NCBI RefSeq assembly: GCF_016863635.1
Contig: NZ_BOPG01000087.1
Location: 1 to 53,148, forward strand
Reading direction: 5' to 3'
DNA: 53,148 nucleotides
Origin: Virgisporangium aurantiacum
GTDB taxonomy: Bacteria; Actinomycetota; Actinomycetes; Mycobacteriales; Micromonosporaceae
Below, piece by piece: positions 7,999 to 16,738 of the stretch. Made by a program: the position numbers and the translations under genes. Under the pieces are notes generated by a model that searched no databases, was not told where the DNA came from, and saw only the letters and a list, made by a program, of their open reading frames with translations. Numbering within the stretch: the first letter of the stretch is position 1; every line of letters starts with the position of its first letter.

Positions 7999-8253
7999 TT
8001 GGAGAAGACAACCATCGCGTCCTGGTCGGCTCAGCCGATCCCCCAACAAAGCCATGGAGCCAGGCGGGATCTGACCTCGGCGAACGGCACGGTCCCGGCG
8101 GCAATCCTCGACTGGAGCGACCGCAAACGCATCACCGCCACAGCCCTGGCCTGGATCGGCGTCACCCAGGGTGAACACCGCTACGCACCCCTACGCCACT
8201 CGCCCGGCGCCACACCCGGAACAACCGAAGACAGAGGCCTGGCCGTCGACCGG
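7999..8253 (+). pseudogene. Fragment of the same unrecognised family as 2199-2395
   Basis: The frame reads WSDRKRITATALAWIGVTQG, then EHRYAPLRHSPGATPGTTED and RGLAVDR, matching the motif at 2199-2280. It breaks at about 8253, where a GNAT acetyltransferase fragment begins in another frame. The upstream part of this ORF (7999-8100) shows no clear conservation. It adds some 20 residues of the family before the shared motif, which would help a profile search. Confidence 0.45.
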
Positions 8254-8255
8254 AG

Positions 8256-8606
8256 TGGGGCCAGTTCGTCATCACCGATCGCGCGGCGGGAACCGTGATC
8301 GGAAGCGGTGACCTGGCCCGTAAGCGAGGCCCGTGGGAGGTGTCCTACCAACTCCGGCACGCGTACTGGGGCCAGGGCCTCGGCAGCGAGGCGGTGTCGC
8401 TGATCTGCGTCTGGTTCTTCGCCTACACCAGCGAAGATCTCCTGGTTGCCGTGACGCAGACCGCCAACGTCCGGTCCCAACGCCTGTTGAAACGCGTCGG
8501 CGCGGTCCAGGTCGAACCGGTCGAGGAGTACGGGCTGCGGCAGGAATGCTTCGAGTTCCACCGGTCGGTAGCCGCGGCTCCCGACCGTTCACGACCGGCG
8601 CGATAG
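8256..8606 (+). pseudogene. GNAT acetyltransferase, C-terminal fragment
   Basis: In-frame residues from base 8256 read WGQFVITDRAAGTVIGSG, then the acetyl-CoA-binding region YQLRHAYWGQGLGSEAVSLI, ending with NVRSQRLLKRVGAVQVE. This is the C-terminal two-thirds of a RimJ/RimL-type N-acetyltransferase; the pyrophosphate loop GQGLGSEA is intact. The N-terminal strand and helix region is absent, replaced by the unrelated fragment upstream, so no proper start exists. An internal ATG at 8295 could give only a partial domain. Confidence 0.75.
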
Positions 8607-8719
8607 CCCGCCGCACCAACGCCCCGTTAGGCTGCCGCCGGTGGCCATCGACGCCGTTCAGCAGGCGCTCGTCGCCCCGTTCCGGCCCCGAAGGCGGGTG
8701 GCGGTTACACCACCGTCGA

Positions 8720-9151
8720 GGCACCAGCGTGTCGGCAGCGATTCTTGCCGGCATCGTGGCGCTCGTTCGGCAGAAGCGGCCGAACCTCACCCTGCCGCAG
8801 CTGCACGAGCTGCTGAAGTCCACCGCCACCGACAAGGGAGCGCCGGGTTTCGACAGCGAGTACGGCTGGGGCGGCGTCGATCCGGTGAAGGCGCTCACCG
8901 CGCCCGACCCGGTGACGTCGACGCCGGCAGCGGCACCGGGGTCCCCGCGCCGGAGCTTGAGGAGCCCTCATTCTGGCGGGCCGACAACATTCCTCGCGCT
9001 CGCGGTGGCCACCGTGATCTGGGGCGGCGGGCTCGCCCTAGTCATCTTCCTGACCGTGTTCCTCCGCCGCCGGATCAGGCGCCGGATCAGGCGGCGTCGT
9101 CGGGAGGCAGCCACGCGAGCTGAACCAGCCGCGAACCGTCGCGGCGGTTGA
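8720..9151 (+). pseudogene. Mycosin-type subtilase, C-terminal fragment
   Basis: The frame begins at GTSVSAAILAGIVALVRQKR, the S8-protease block containing the catalytic serine. It continues with LTLPQLHELLKSTATDKG and YGWGGVDPVKAL, and ends in one membrane helix (TTFLALAVATVIWGGGLALV) with an Arg-rich cytoplasmic tail. This is the architecture of mycosins, the membrane-anchored subtilases of type VII secretion. The signal peptide and the parts carrying the catalytic Asp and His are missing, so it is a truncated relic. No other type VII genes are visible. From 9152 to 9448 I see nothing coding. Confidence 0.75.
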
Positions 9152-9448
9152 CCAGGAAACCCCGCCCGGCGGCAGCCGCTCCTGAACAGCCCACCACAAC
9201 GGGAAGGCCGGGCCGATCGAACGCCGATGGTGGTCAGCAGACGAACTGCGGCAATGCCGCGACAAGCTCCTGCCCGCCCCGGGCCCGGCCTGCTCGACGC
9301 CGTGCTCGACACCCTGCTCGGCCACGTGCCGCTGAGGCTGACCAACCGATTCGGCCCGGTGAACGGCGACAATTCCCTCGTGCAACGACACGCCGGGTCA
9401 GCCACCTGACTCGACCACCTGCCTCGACAGATCTGTCATCCTGGATGG

Positions 9449-10171
9449 ATGGTGCCCCCCGCTCTCGCCCCACGCTGGCGTGACATGGCCACTCTGGGCT
9501 GGGTAGCGACCCGGCAGCTCGGCGGACCCGCCGTACGGCTCCCGCTCATCGGGGTGGTCTCCTGCGCAGCGACTTGGCCGGTAGTGATGACAACCCTGGT
9601 TGGTGCGCGGGCCGACAACGCGCTCGCGGCCCATGGCAAGACAGCTCTGGTCACGGTCAGCGCGTGCGAGCCGCCCGACCGAGTCCGCTGGCGACGCCTC
9701 CTCGCCTCCGCCGCGACCGTACCTGCAGTTGTGATCGCGCTGTGTCTGCCGCTGATCGCCGCGACCGTTGCTGCCATCGCGGCCGCGATCGCCGGCTGGC
9801 GGTGGCTCAGCGATCTGCTGATCACCGTAGGACAGGCCGAATCGGCGGTAATCGCGGTCCTGATGCTGGCCGGAGTTGCGCCGGTCGTGCGATCGATCAC
9901 CCCGATCCAGCGTCAGGCGGCACGCCTGTCGGCCCGCCAACGCGCCATCACGCTGATCGAGGCGAGCAACCTCGCCGCCGACCCTGCCGATCGACGCGCA
10001 GCGACGATCCTGGTCCGCAACCTGCAGCGCCACGCCGACACCCGTCAGGTGGCCATCCTCGCCAACCCCCGCGACAGCGCCGTCGCCGCCATGTACCGCC
10101 GGCTCGGCTTCGAACCACTCAACGCCGACCGCCCCGGCATGCTCCTGCGATGGCCCCAGCGATCACGCTAG
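9449..10171 (+). CDS. Membrane protein with GNAT-like C-terminal tail
   Basis: This 240-residue ORF starts at ATG 9449. Hydrophobic segments lie near residues 30-52, 88-118 and 126-150. The C-terminus (ANPRDSAVAAMYRRLGFEPL) resembles the last strands of a GNAT acetyltransferase, where N-x-A…Y-x-(K/R)-x-GF is typical. The acetyl-CoA loop (Q-x-x-G-x-G/A) is not evident, so catalysis is doubtful. It may be a membrane protein fused to an acetyltransferase-like domain or a decayed fusion. The region 10172-10461 after it holds no gene I can support. Confidence 0.5.
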   Translation: MVPPALAPRWRDMATLGWVATRQLGGPAVRLPLIGVVSCAATWPVVMTTLVGARADNALAAHGKTALVTVSACEPPDRVRWRRLLASAATVPAVVIALCLPLIAATVAAIAAAIAGWRWLSDLLITVGQAESAVIAVLMLAGVAPVVRSITPIQRQAARLSARQRAITLIEASNLAADPADRRAATILVRNLQRHADTRQVAILANPRDSAVAAMYRRLGFEPLNADRPGMLLRWPQRSR

Positions 10172-10461
10172 AACGCCGCCACCGGCCCGCTGGGTGATTG
10201 ATCCGGCGGCCGTACGGCATGCTCGCCGTCGCGGGGCCTCCGGGATGAGCGCCGTCGCAGCGCTGAGAGCGCGGTCCAGCGCGGTCCGGCCCGTTAGTGC
10301 CGCATCGACGGGATACCGGCGGAGACGCGTACGGACGGTGCCGCGCAGCTCGGTCCAGCGGAAATCACTATGCCGACACAGGATTCCAACGGCGCCACGA
10401 TCAAGTCGGCCACCGCAACCCCGTCCCCGTAACCACCGAGCACGTTCGCGCGTCGCGTGGT

Positions 10462-11774
10462 TCACGATCCCTCTGTGATACGGGCGCGCCCCTCGACCTC
10501 GCCGGCATGATGATCGTCGCGGGATGGGTGATGGATCGCCTGCCTTGGCAGCAGCGGGATCGAGGCAGCGACCGCGACGGCGGCGACGGTGATTGCGGTG
10601 CGGGTGCTGGTCATGGCGGCGAGGAATCCGCCGGCGATGATGCACAGCGGCTGCACGGTTTGGAAGTGACCGCCCAGGCGGTGGCGACCCTGGTCATGTA
10701 GGCGTCGGCGGTGGCCTGCATTCGGTAGGTGGCGAACAGCGGATTGAACGCGCCGGCACACGCCAACAGCATGGTGTCCGCCGCGACGATCACGATCAGG
10801 CCGGCGGTGCCGGGCGGGGCGAGCGGGATCAGACCCAACCACACCGCTCGCGCTGCCCCGGCGGCCAGCAGCACCTTCCCAAGCGGAAACTGACGCAGCA
10901 GCCGGGGCGCGGCGAGGGAGCCGACGATGCCGCCGGCGGCGGGCAGGCCGAGGGCGAATCCGTACTGCAACGGCGTAAATCCCAGCTCGCGCAGCATCAG
11001 TACCGTGGTCAGCGGGGCGGCGGCCATGATCGCACCGCCGAAAACGAGCGCGTTGGCGAACAACGGCCGCAGCACAACGTGGCCTGCGATGTACCTCCAA
11101 CCCCCGCTGGTCTCGCGCAGCCAGCCACGTAGCCGGCCCCGGACCCCGGTGCCCGATTCGCCATTCACGGCAGCAGCCGGTGGTGGTTCGGAGGTTCGGA
11201 GGCGACGAATGCCGGCCGCGGATGCGAGGAAGCTGACCGCGTCGATGGCGATCGTCGCGGTGGCGCCGAGCAGTGTCAGCAGCAGCCCGCCGAGTGGCGG
11301 TCCGGCAAACGTCGCGATCCAGAAGGTGGTCTCGAACCGGCTCGTCGACCGTGCCCGCCAGGTTGGTGGGACGAGCTGTTTCATATGCGCGCCGCTCGCG
11401 GCGGCGAAGACCATCGCCGCGGCGGTCTGTACCGCCGCGACGGTCAGCAGGTGCACGAAGGTGAGCAGCCCAACAACGGCGGCGACCGAGACGCTGCCGA
11501 GGGCGGCCAACCGCAGCAGATCGGCGGCGATCATCACCGGGCGTTTGCGGTGCCGTTCCACCCACGGCGCGAGCGGCACCACCGCGATCGCCGCCGCTAC
11601 CCCGGATATCGCCGCCAGCATCGACACCTGCAGCGCCGAGGCGTTCAGGGCCAGCACCGCGAGCAGCGGCAGCGCTCCGGCGCCGACGGCGGTGCCGGCC
11701 TCGCTGACCGCGTACGCGGCCCACAGCCACCGCCAGTCCCGCCGCCAGCCCGCGTCGGCTTCGCTTACCCGCAT
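10462..11774 (-). pseudogene. MFS drug exporter, frameshifted near its 3' end
   Basis: From ATG 11774 the frame gives MRVSEADAGWRRDWRWLWAA and about ten hydrophobic segments typical of a 12-helix major facilitator (EntS/DHA3-like exporter), including the loop ERHRKRPVMIAADLLRL. Near 10659-10661 an A-run (minus strand) appears one base short: …RVATAWAVTSK then moves to a second frame TVQPLCIIAGGFLAAMTSTR, ending at 10462. Restoring one A would give about 437 residues with the usual ending. As written, the product lacks its last helices. The start overlaps the nitrilase fragment upstream by ten bases, suggesting translational coupling. Confidence 0.8.
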
Positions 11775-12220
11775 GTCCGGTCGGTGCCACGTGGGTCGAC
11801 CCGCAGGGCGGGGTAGCCGGTGCTGGAGTAGGCCAGGCGCCGCCATTGCGTTTCCTTGCGCGATGCGACGTCGAGGTCCGGGTCGGCGAGGTCGACGCAG
11901 ACGACCGCCGGCCGGCAGTCGGTTGGTGCAGCGGCGAGGCGGTGCCCGTGCGGGCCGATCACACCGGATGGCATGGCGTCGGCGCGGGAGGCGGGAACGG
12001 CCACGCTGGCCCAGAAGCCGTTCGCGGCGACCTGTCCGCGAGCGAGGATGCCGAAGATCGGGTCTTCGGAGAAGACAGAGTCGCGACGGCGGAGACAACT
12101 CCAGGCCGTACGCGGATCAGCCCTCATGCGTCCCACGGAAACTGACCGTAGCCGGGGTCGCCGCGCCTCCCGGTGCTCGAACACGGGTATGTCGTTCGTA
12201 GCACCTGACGTACCAGCCAC
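11765..12220 (-). pseudogene. Carbon-nitrogen hydrolase (nitrilase family), C-terminal fragment
   Basis: Only the last 95 or so codons show a family: DPIFGILARGQVAANGFWAS, VAVPASRADAMPSGVIGPHG and RPAVVCVDLADPDL, as in the final third of nitrilase-superfamily amidases. The Glu-Lys-Cys catalytic region is absent, and the upstream part of the ORF (about 12100-12220) is not recognisable. The fragment overlaps the start of the MFS gene. It is most likely the tail of a lost amidase that once shared an operon with the exporter. Confidence 0.65.
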
Positions 12221-12395
12221 GACTGGCGCATTTCATCCGTCCGAGTGACTCCGGGTGACAAGGTGGTCGGGACATCACCGGCGCTGGATGGCACGCGCCC
12301 GCTGCCCGACGTTCGGTAGCCATTTGCCGCCGACCCGCCGACCCGCCGACGGTCGAAGGCGGCTGATGCCTGGCTCTACTACTGCGCACCGCTGG

Positions 12396-12632
12396 TCAAG
12401 CGGCGGCGGCAGACGGAGGATGAGGAACCTCTTCCAACCTGCCGATGTCGACGCCGGCTTCGGCGAGCACCTGACGGACCTGGCCGATGGTGAGCCAGTC
12501 GATTTCGTTGGTGGTGTCGTCGTCGGCGTGGACGATGAGGTACCACCAGGCGTCGGTGCCCGGTCGGCGGACGAGGTCGACGCGCCAGCGTCCGTCGGGG
12601 GTCTGCATGGCGGGCCGAATCATGGTGCGCAA
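12396..12632 (-). CDS. Small hypothetical protein
   Basis: This 78-residue ORF reads MRTMIRPAMQTPDGRWRVDL, then VRRPGTDAWWYLIVHADDDT and DWLTIGQVRQVLAEAGVDIG. It has the look of a compact beta-rich N-terminal half with a helical end. The first codon is TTG; ATG 12623 (MIRPAMQ) or the next ATG may be the true start. Codon bias is normal for the window. No function is recognised. The 12100-12395 stretch to its left is otherwise empty apart from short GACCCGCC repeats near 12340. Confidence 0.5.
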   Translation of the reverse strand: MRTMIRPAMQTPDGRWRVDLVRRPGTDAWWYLIVHADDDTTNEIDWLTIGQVRQVLAEAGVDIGRLEEVPHPPSAAAA

Positions 12633-12749
12633 AGGTACGCCGGTGTGGGGCTGGGCGTCGTGGTGATGCCGGCGGCATCACTGTCGGTGAACCGGCTCTG
12701 CGTGCGGAAGATCCTCGGCGTCCTTGGAGGACCGGCTCATCGGCCGGGC

Positions 12750-12781
12750 GGGGCCTCCTCCTTTGCAGAGGACAAGGCCCC
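12750..12781 (-). terminator. Hairpin downstream of the 12880-13695 gene
   Basis: GGGGCCT (12750-12756) pairs with AGGCCCC (12775-12781), with partial inner pairing (TCCT/AGGA). It lies about 100 bases after the stop at 12880 of the minus-strand gene and can act as a transcription terminator. No long T-run is seen on either strand. Confidence 0.4.
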
Positions 12782-12879
12782 AGTTTCGGGACCGCGAGCC
12801 TCTGGTGAGGAGGGCTGGAACCTGGAGTCGGCAGCCCTGGCACGGGCGGACCGGCCCGAACCGTACCGCATGCGGGTGT

Positions 12880-13695
12880 TCAGCGGTTGGTGAAGCCGAC
12901 GCGCCAGGTTCTGCGGTCGGAGACCGGCCGTCGCGGTTTGGTTGGTCGTAGTCCGCGGACCTCGCCGGCGATGTCAGCTTCGGGGCGGCACAGGTAGCGG
13001 GCGATGGCGAGGTATGCGTCGACCCGGTCGGCGAGGGGTGGCTGCTTCTGCGGTCGGGGCGGCGGCGCGCACGTCGAGACCGGGGAGGATGCCGCTGTTG
13101 TCGAGGGTCGCTCGGGCGGTGGCGACCATGTCCGTGAGGGCCTCGGTGACGGTGTCGCGATCGAGGTAGACAGGCAGGGCGGTCATGTCACCGATGCCGG
13201 CCCCGGGGTCGATGAGGAGGCGGAGTTCGGGCCGTCCGGTATTGATGTCGTGCTCCAGGTGGATCCACAGACCTGCCGATGCGGCGACGGTGTCGATGTC
13301 GGCGCCGTCGCCGTCGGTCGGGTTGGCTGCGATGAGGTAGACGCACCATTCGGGAAGTCCAGTGAGGTCGCCGAGGCTGACCGGGTCGGGGACCTGGGTG
13401 AGGAGGCGGTGGGTCAGGCCGGGTTCGGCGATCCACACGGAGCGGGCGAACGCCAGGCGTACAGCGCTGCCGCGACGGCAATCGGTGGCGTTGGGTCGCC
13501 GAACCGTGTGCTGGTCATGATTGTTGCTGGCGCGCCCATCGGCAGAAGGCACCAGTCTGGCCATGTCACGGGTGGGGCGGATCGCAGGTCGTCGAGTTCG
13601 CGCCACAGCCTGGGGTAGTCGCGGAGGAGGTCCTGCTCGATCTGCTGGGCGTGGCGGTGCGCAGCCTTCGCGAGGGCCTTCTGATGGGCGTCCAC
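12880..13695 (-). pseudogene. Hypothetical protein broken by two frameshifts
   Basis: Three frames join into one plausible protein. The N-terminus from ATG 13695 reads MDAHQKALAKAAHRHAQQIE, then DYPRLWRELDDLRSAPPVTW up to AAALYAWR. A shift near the 13444-13446 G-run leads into RSVWIAEPGLTHRLLTQVPD and GDLTGLPEWCVYLIA. A second shift near 13060 leads into PPLADRVDAYLAIARYLCRP and WRVGFTNR, with the stop at 12880. The family appears to be an actinobacterial hypothetical with PEWCVY and PDWCLLPM motifs; I know no function. Either the gene is dead or these are sequencing errors. Confidence 0.6.
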
Positions 13696-13730
13696 CGGGT
13701 GACGCTATCGCAGCCCCCGGTGAGAGGGGG

Positions 13731-14117
13731 CTACCAGACTTGGATCGCGTCGATGCCGATCTTTTCGTACGGTGCCGGGTCTTTGGTCAGGACGTGTGGT
13801 GCGAGACCGTATGCGACGACCAGCGCGGCGCAGGCTCGCCCGAGGGTGCCAAGTTTCGGCGCTGCGAGGTAGACGTCTTGCCAGACCAGGCCGAGAACGT
13901 CGTACAGCTCGGTGTGCTTGAGGCTGGTGAGGATGTCGATGAGGTTCAGCCGAGCGGGGTCTTCACCGATCGAGGCGGCCGCCTCGGCCAGGCACGGGAC
14001 GGGGATTGCACAGGATTCGTCGCCGTCAGCGATCTCGGCCAGGACTTCGCCGACGTGCTGGCTGCCCTCGGTGTAGGCCAGGACCGCGCTGGTGTCCAAT
14101 GCGGTGGCGTACCTCAC
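13731..14117 (-). CDS. PIN-domain toxin of a type II toxin-antitoxin pair
   Basis: From GTG 14117 the 128-residue product begins VRYATALDTSAVLAYTEGSQ, with the first PIN acidic residue in LDTSAVL. It continues with LAEAAASIG (a Glu in the second acidic position) and LGRACAALVVAYGLAPHVLT KDP, where the usual third acidic residue is less obvious. PIN toxins are Mg-dependent RNases that cut tRNA, rRNA or mRNA. The start overlaps the preceding small gene by four bases (GTGA), the standard arrangement of antitoxin followed by toxin. The active-site set looks incomplete in the DxAxAA region, so activity is uncertain. Confidence 0.6.
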   Translation of the reverse strand: MRYATALDTSAVLAYTEGSQHVGEVLAEIADGDESCAIPVPCLAEAAASIGEDPARLNLIDILTSLKHTELYDVLGLVWQDVYLAAPKLGTLGRACAALVVAYGLAPHVLTKDPAPYEKIGIDAIQVW

Positions 14118-14302
14118 GCTGCGTGGCTGCGGAGGCGGTCCAGCGCCGATGCGGCGCGATCCCGTCGCTCCTCGTCCGTCCACCGCGCGGCGGCCTCGTC
14201 GAGCTGGCGTCGAGCCTGCTCGCGACCTGCCGCAGTGAGCACTACGCCGCGCTCGTCGGGCCGATCGCCGCGAGCGTCGGTGCTGTGGGGCTCCACGGTC
14301 AT
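14114..14302 (-). CDS. Putative antitoxin
   Basis: From ATG 14302 the 62-residue product MTVEPHSTDARGDRPDERGV then LTAAGREQARRQLDEAAARW and ERRDRAASALDRLRSHAA is charged and mostly helical, as expected of an antitoxin tail that wraps a toxin. It overlaps the PIN gene by four bases. An ATG is not available further upstream without unrelated residues. There is no recognisable DNA-binding fold in the short N-terminus. The call rests mainly on gene order. The 14303-14563 gap shows nothing clear. Confidence 0.5.
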   Translation of the reverse strand: MTVEPHSTDARGDRPDERGVVLTAAGREQARRQLDEAAARWTDEERRDRAASALDRLRSHAA

Positions 14303-14563
14303 GGTACGAGAATACGCGACCGGGCGTCTGCCGTGCGTGCGCGGCGCTCGACCCACCTGTCAACGGCGATGATAGGTCGGAAAGAACGGGGCATACCCGG
14401 ACTAACCTGACATAAATTGATTATCGAGCTGGCTACAGGCGCACTTGAGAGACGCCATCTAGGTGTCAGCGCTGATCGGTCATCTCGATGTCAGCAGAAG
14501 CGCCACGGCTGACATTCGCGGCGCCGCCAGTCGGAGGCCACGTGCTCGAGTGGGTGCTGCGCC

Positions 14564-14866
14564 CTAGTCAAGCTTGTCGATCAGTTGGGCGAATCGGTGG
14601 TCGACGCGTGCCTGGTCGGTGGCCAGGATCAGCGTGAGGGCGTCAGTGATCAGTTCGCACAGTCGGCAGCCCGGTTCGGCGCATCCGGCGTGTTCTTCCG
14701 ACATCGCGAGAATCAGCGCGTGCGAGTGGCCGGCGACGTAGCCCTGCTGCATGAACGCCGGTCTGGCAGAGATCTGATCGACGACCTCACGGACTCGGTC
14801 ATCGACCACTCCATACTGCTGCGCCATGTGGCCGGCCGGCTGTTGCAGGTGGTCAATGGCTTTCAT
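14564..14866 (-). CDS. Hypothetical protein with a CxxxxCxxC motif
   Basis: This 100-residue ORF from ATG 14866 reads MKAIDHLQQPAGHMAQQYGV, with helices throughout and a short cysteine cluster in AGCAEPGCRLCELI. The three cysteines could bind metal, but a fourth ligand is not obvious (a His occurs upstream at SHALIL). The AT-richer sequence just upstream (14876-14915) may hold its promoter. No family is recognised. Confidence 0.55.
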   Translation of the reverse strand: MKAIDHLQQPAGHMAQQYGVVDDRVREVVDQISARPAFMQQGYVAGHSHALILAMSEEHAGCAEPGCRLCELITDALTLILATDQARVDHRFAQLIDKLD

Positions 14867-14937
14867 CCGGCGGTGCAGATTATCTCGCTCGTCAGTTACC
14901 TTAGATTCCTAGCTCCGGGCCGGGCGCTGCACGGCCG

Positions 14938-15642
14938 CTACTGGGCCACTTCGGGCACGTTGTGCTCGTCCGGTCGCACGTAGGGCTCCCGCGTTAGGAA
15001 GGCGCGGTAGCGCTTCTGCATCTCCGCGCGGGCCTGCTCGAAGGACGGTTCGGGGTGGTGGTCTGTTTCCCACGGCTCGGCCTTGAGGAAGTCGACGACC
15101 GCTGCGACGGCCGCGGGTGTGACCGCACCAGCCGTGGGATCTGCGTGCGCGTTGGCGATTGCGGTTTGCAGGGCAGGGCCGAGCCTGCGTAGTTGCATCG
15201 GATCGAAGATCAGCAGCGATCGCTGGTCGGTGAATGGCGGGGGTGCGACCAGGCCAACGTGTCCAACGTGGGAGACGAGGAAGATCTGCTCGGGGGAGGC
15301 CGGCACCCGGGCGATCACGGACTGCCAGTTCTGCTTGAGTAGGAACTTACGTATGGCCGCCGACGCGGCGTCTCCGTCGCCCGGTGTTGTGCCATGCAGG
15401 GCGTGGCGGGTCACCTGCCAGTAGTTCTCTTCGGTGTCGATGGAGGCCAGGCGCAACCGTTCGACGAGGCTCGCGGCGGTGTTGGCGGGAACAGCGAGGT
15501 TGACGGGCGAGTCGGCCTGGCTTTCGGCTACGCGGGCGGTGAGCATGCCGTCGAGATGGCCGATCATGCAGGCGTCGATAACGACAGTCCGGCGCGTTGA
15601 AGGTGACGGACGCCGCTGCTTGATTCTCTTGGCCTTGCCCAC
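14938..15642 (-). CDS. Hypothetical protein, about 234 residues
   Basis: I prefer GTG 15642 (VGKAKRIKQRRPSPSTRRTV), because an AGAAGGCAGG ribosome-binding site lies just upstream; the frame stays open to 15747. The basic N-terminus is followed by VVIDACMIGHLDGMLTARVA, a region LLIFDPMQLRRLGPALQTAI, and a helical C-terminus (PSFEQARAEMQKRYRAFLTR). The VIDACMIGHL stretch faintly recalls a PIN-like first strand, but I cannot find the other acidic residues. Function unknown. Confidence 0.55.
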   Translation of the reverse strand: MGKAKRIKQRRPSPSTRRTVVIDACMIGHLDGMLTARVAESQADSPVNLAVPANTAASLVERLRLASIDTEENYWQVTRHALHGTTPGDGDAASAAIRKFLLKQNWQSVIARVPASPEQIFLVSHVGHVGLVAPPPFTDQRSLLIFDPMQLRRLGPALQTAIANAHADPTAGAVTPAAVAAVVDFLKAEPWETDHHPEPSFEQARAEMQKRYRAFLTREPYVRPDEHNVPEVAQ

Positions 15643-15899
15643 GGGCACCTGCCTTCTGTTACCGAGGGTCCTCATGCGTAGTGGCGCCGAAGGTTGCTTC
15701 TGCCTCGAACAGATACGTCGGCACGTGCGCAGCGTAGTCGGCTGCATCGCGGCGGGGCGCGCACAGGATGCGGGGCACGCCGAACGGTTCCCCAGCGCGA
15801 TGGCGTCGACCAGATAGACCGCGAGGGCGTCGACGTGGCGGGTACGCGTCGAGTCCAGCCGCCCCGCCGCGCCGATGGTGACGCTCGTCGTTCTCGACG

Positions 15900-16707
15900 G
15901 TGGACGCAGCGATGGCGGCCGCCGCGATCGCCGAGCAGTGGGCCAAGGACGGGGCGACCGCCGCGGCCGAGGCGGGCGCGTCCTACACCGAACTCGGCGC
16001 GGCCGCCGGTATCACCCCGGCAGGGTGCTCGCAGCCGCTGGCCGGGGCTGGCCGAGCTCGCGGCGGCCGCGCGCCGCGCGGGCCGGCCGCCGGCGCCCGA
16101 GCCGACGCAGCGCGACACCGGCCGCACCTTCGACGGCGGCGCCGGCTCGGTGGAGATCGAGTACGAGCACACGGTGGCCGCCTGGACCGTCGGCGACCTG
16201 CGCCAGGCGCTGCGACCGGCGCCGGCGGACATGCCGCTGTTCGCCGTGACCGCGCAGACGGCCGGCGGTGACGTCGAGGGCGAGACGCAGGTCGTCACGG
16301 AAACCCGCTTGTCGGAGTCCGGGTGGAAGGCAGAGGCGGATAAGAAGCGGTTCACCTTGCTGCTGGACTCCGCGTCCGGCACGTACAACCGGCGGGTGCC
16401 CGGCCCGTACGGGCGCGCCACCACCGGCGAGCCGTTCATCCACGAGGCGGAGCCCCTCACCGTCGCCGCGGTGCTCGCCGCGATGGAGGGCCTGCCCGAC
16501 GACATGCCGGTGGTTGTGTGGCCTGCCGAGGATCCCGGCTCCAACGACGGTGACGACCAGGTCGACTTCGACGGCGCGATCGGCCTGGACTGGTCCCCGC
16601 CGACCCGCGGCGAGCGTGAGGGCGAATGGGTCACCGGCAACCACTTCGACCTACAACTGGAGTACCCCAGCGGCAAGTACCTGCGCTGGATCGACCGGGA
16701 GGACTGA
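15900..16707 (+). pseudogene. Hypothetical protein with HTH-like start, one frameshift
   Basis: The N-terminus (GTG 15900 or ATG 15912) reads MAAAAIAEQWAKDGATAAAE then ASYTELGAAAGIT, which looks like a helix-turn-helix. The run CCCC at 16015-16018 seems to carry one extra C. Removing it joins GIT to RQGARSRWPGLAELAAAARR in the frame that runs to TGA 16707. The rest includes VEIEYEHTVAAWTVGDLRQA and two related halves (MPLFAVTAQTAGGD and MPVVVWPAEDPGSN), suggesting an internal duplication of a small beta-rich module. Function unknown; it is broken as written. Confidence 0.6.
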
Positions 16708-16738
16708 GCCGAATGATGCTGTGCGCCGAGGTCTTGGT

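Noticed and set aside
12330..12355. Tandem GACCCGCC repeats
   Set aside because: Only about three short units in GC-rich sequence; no evident role.
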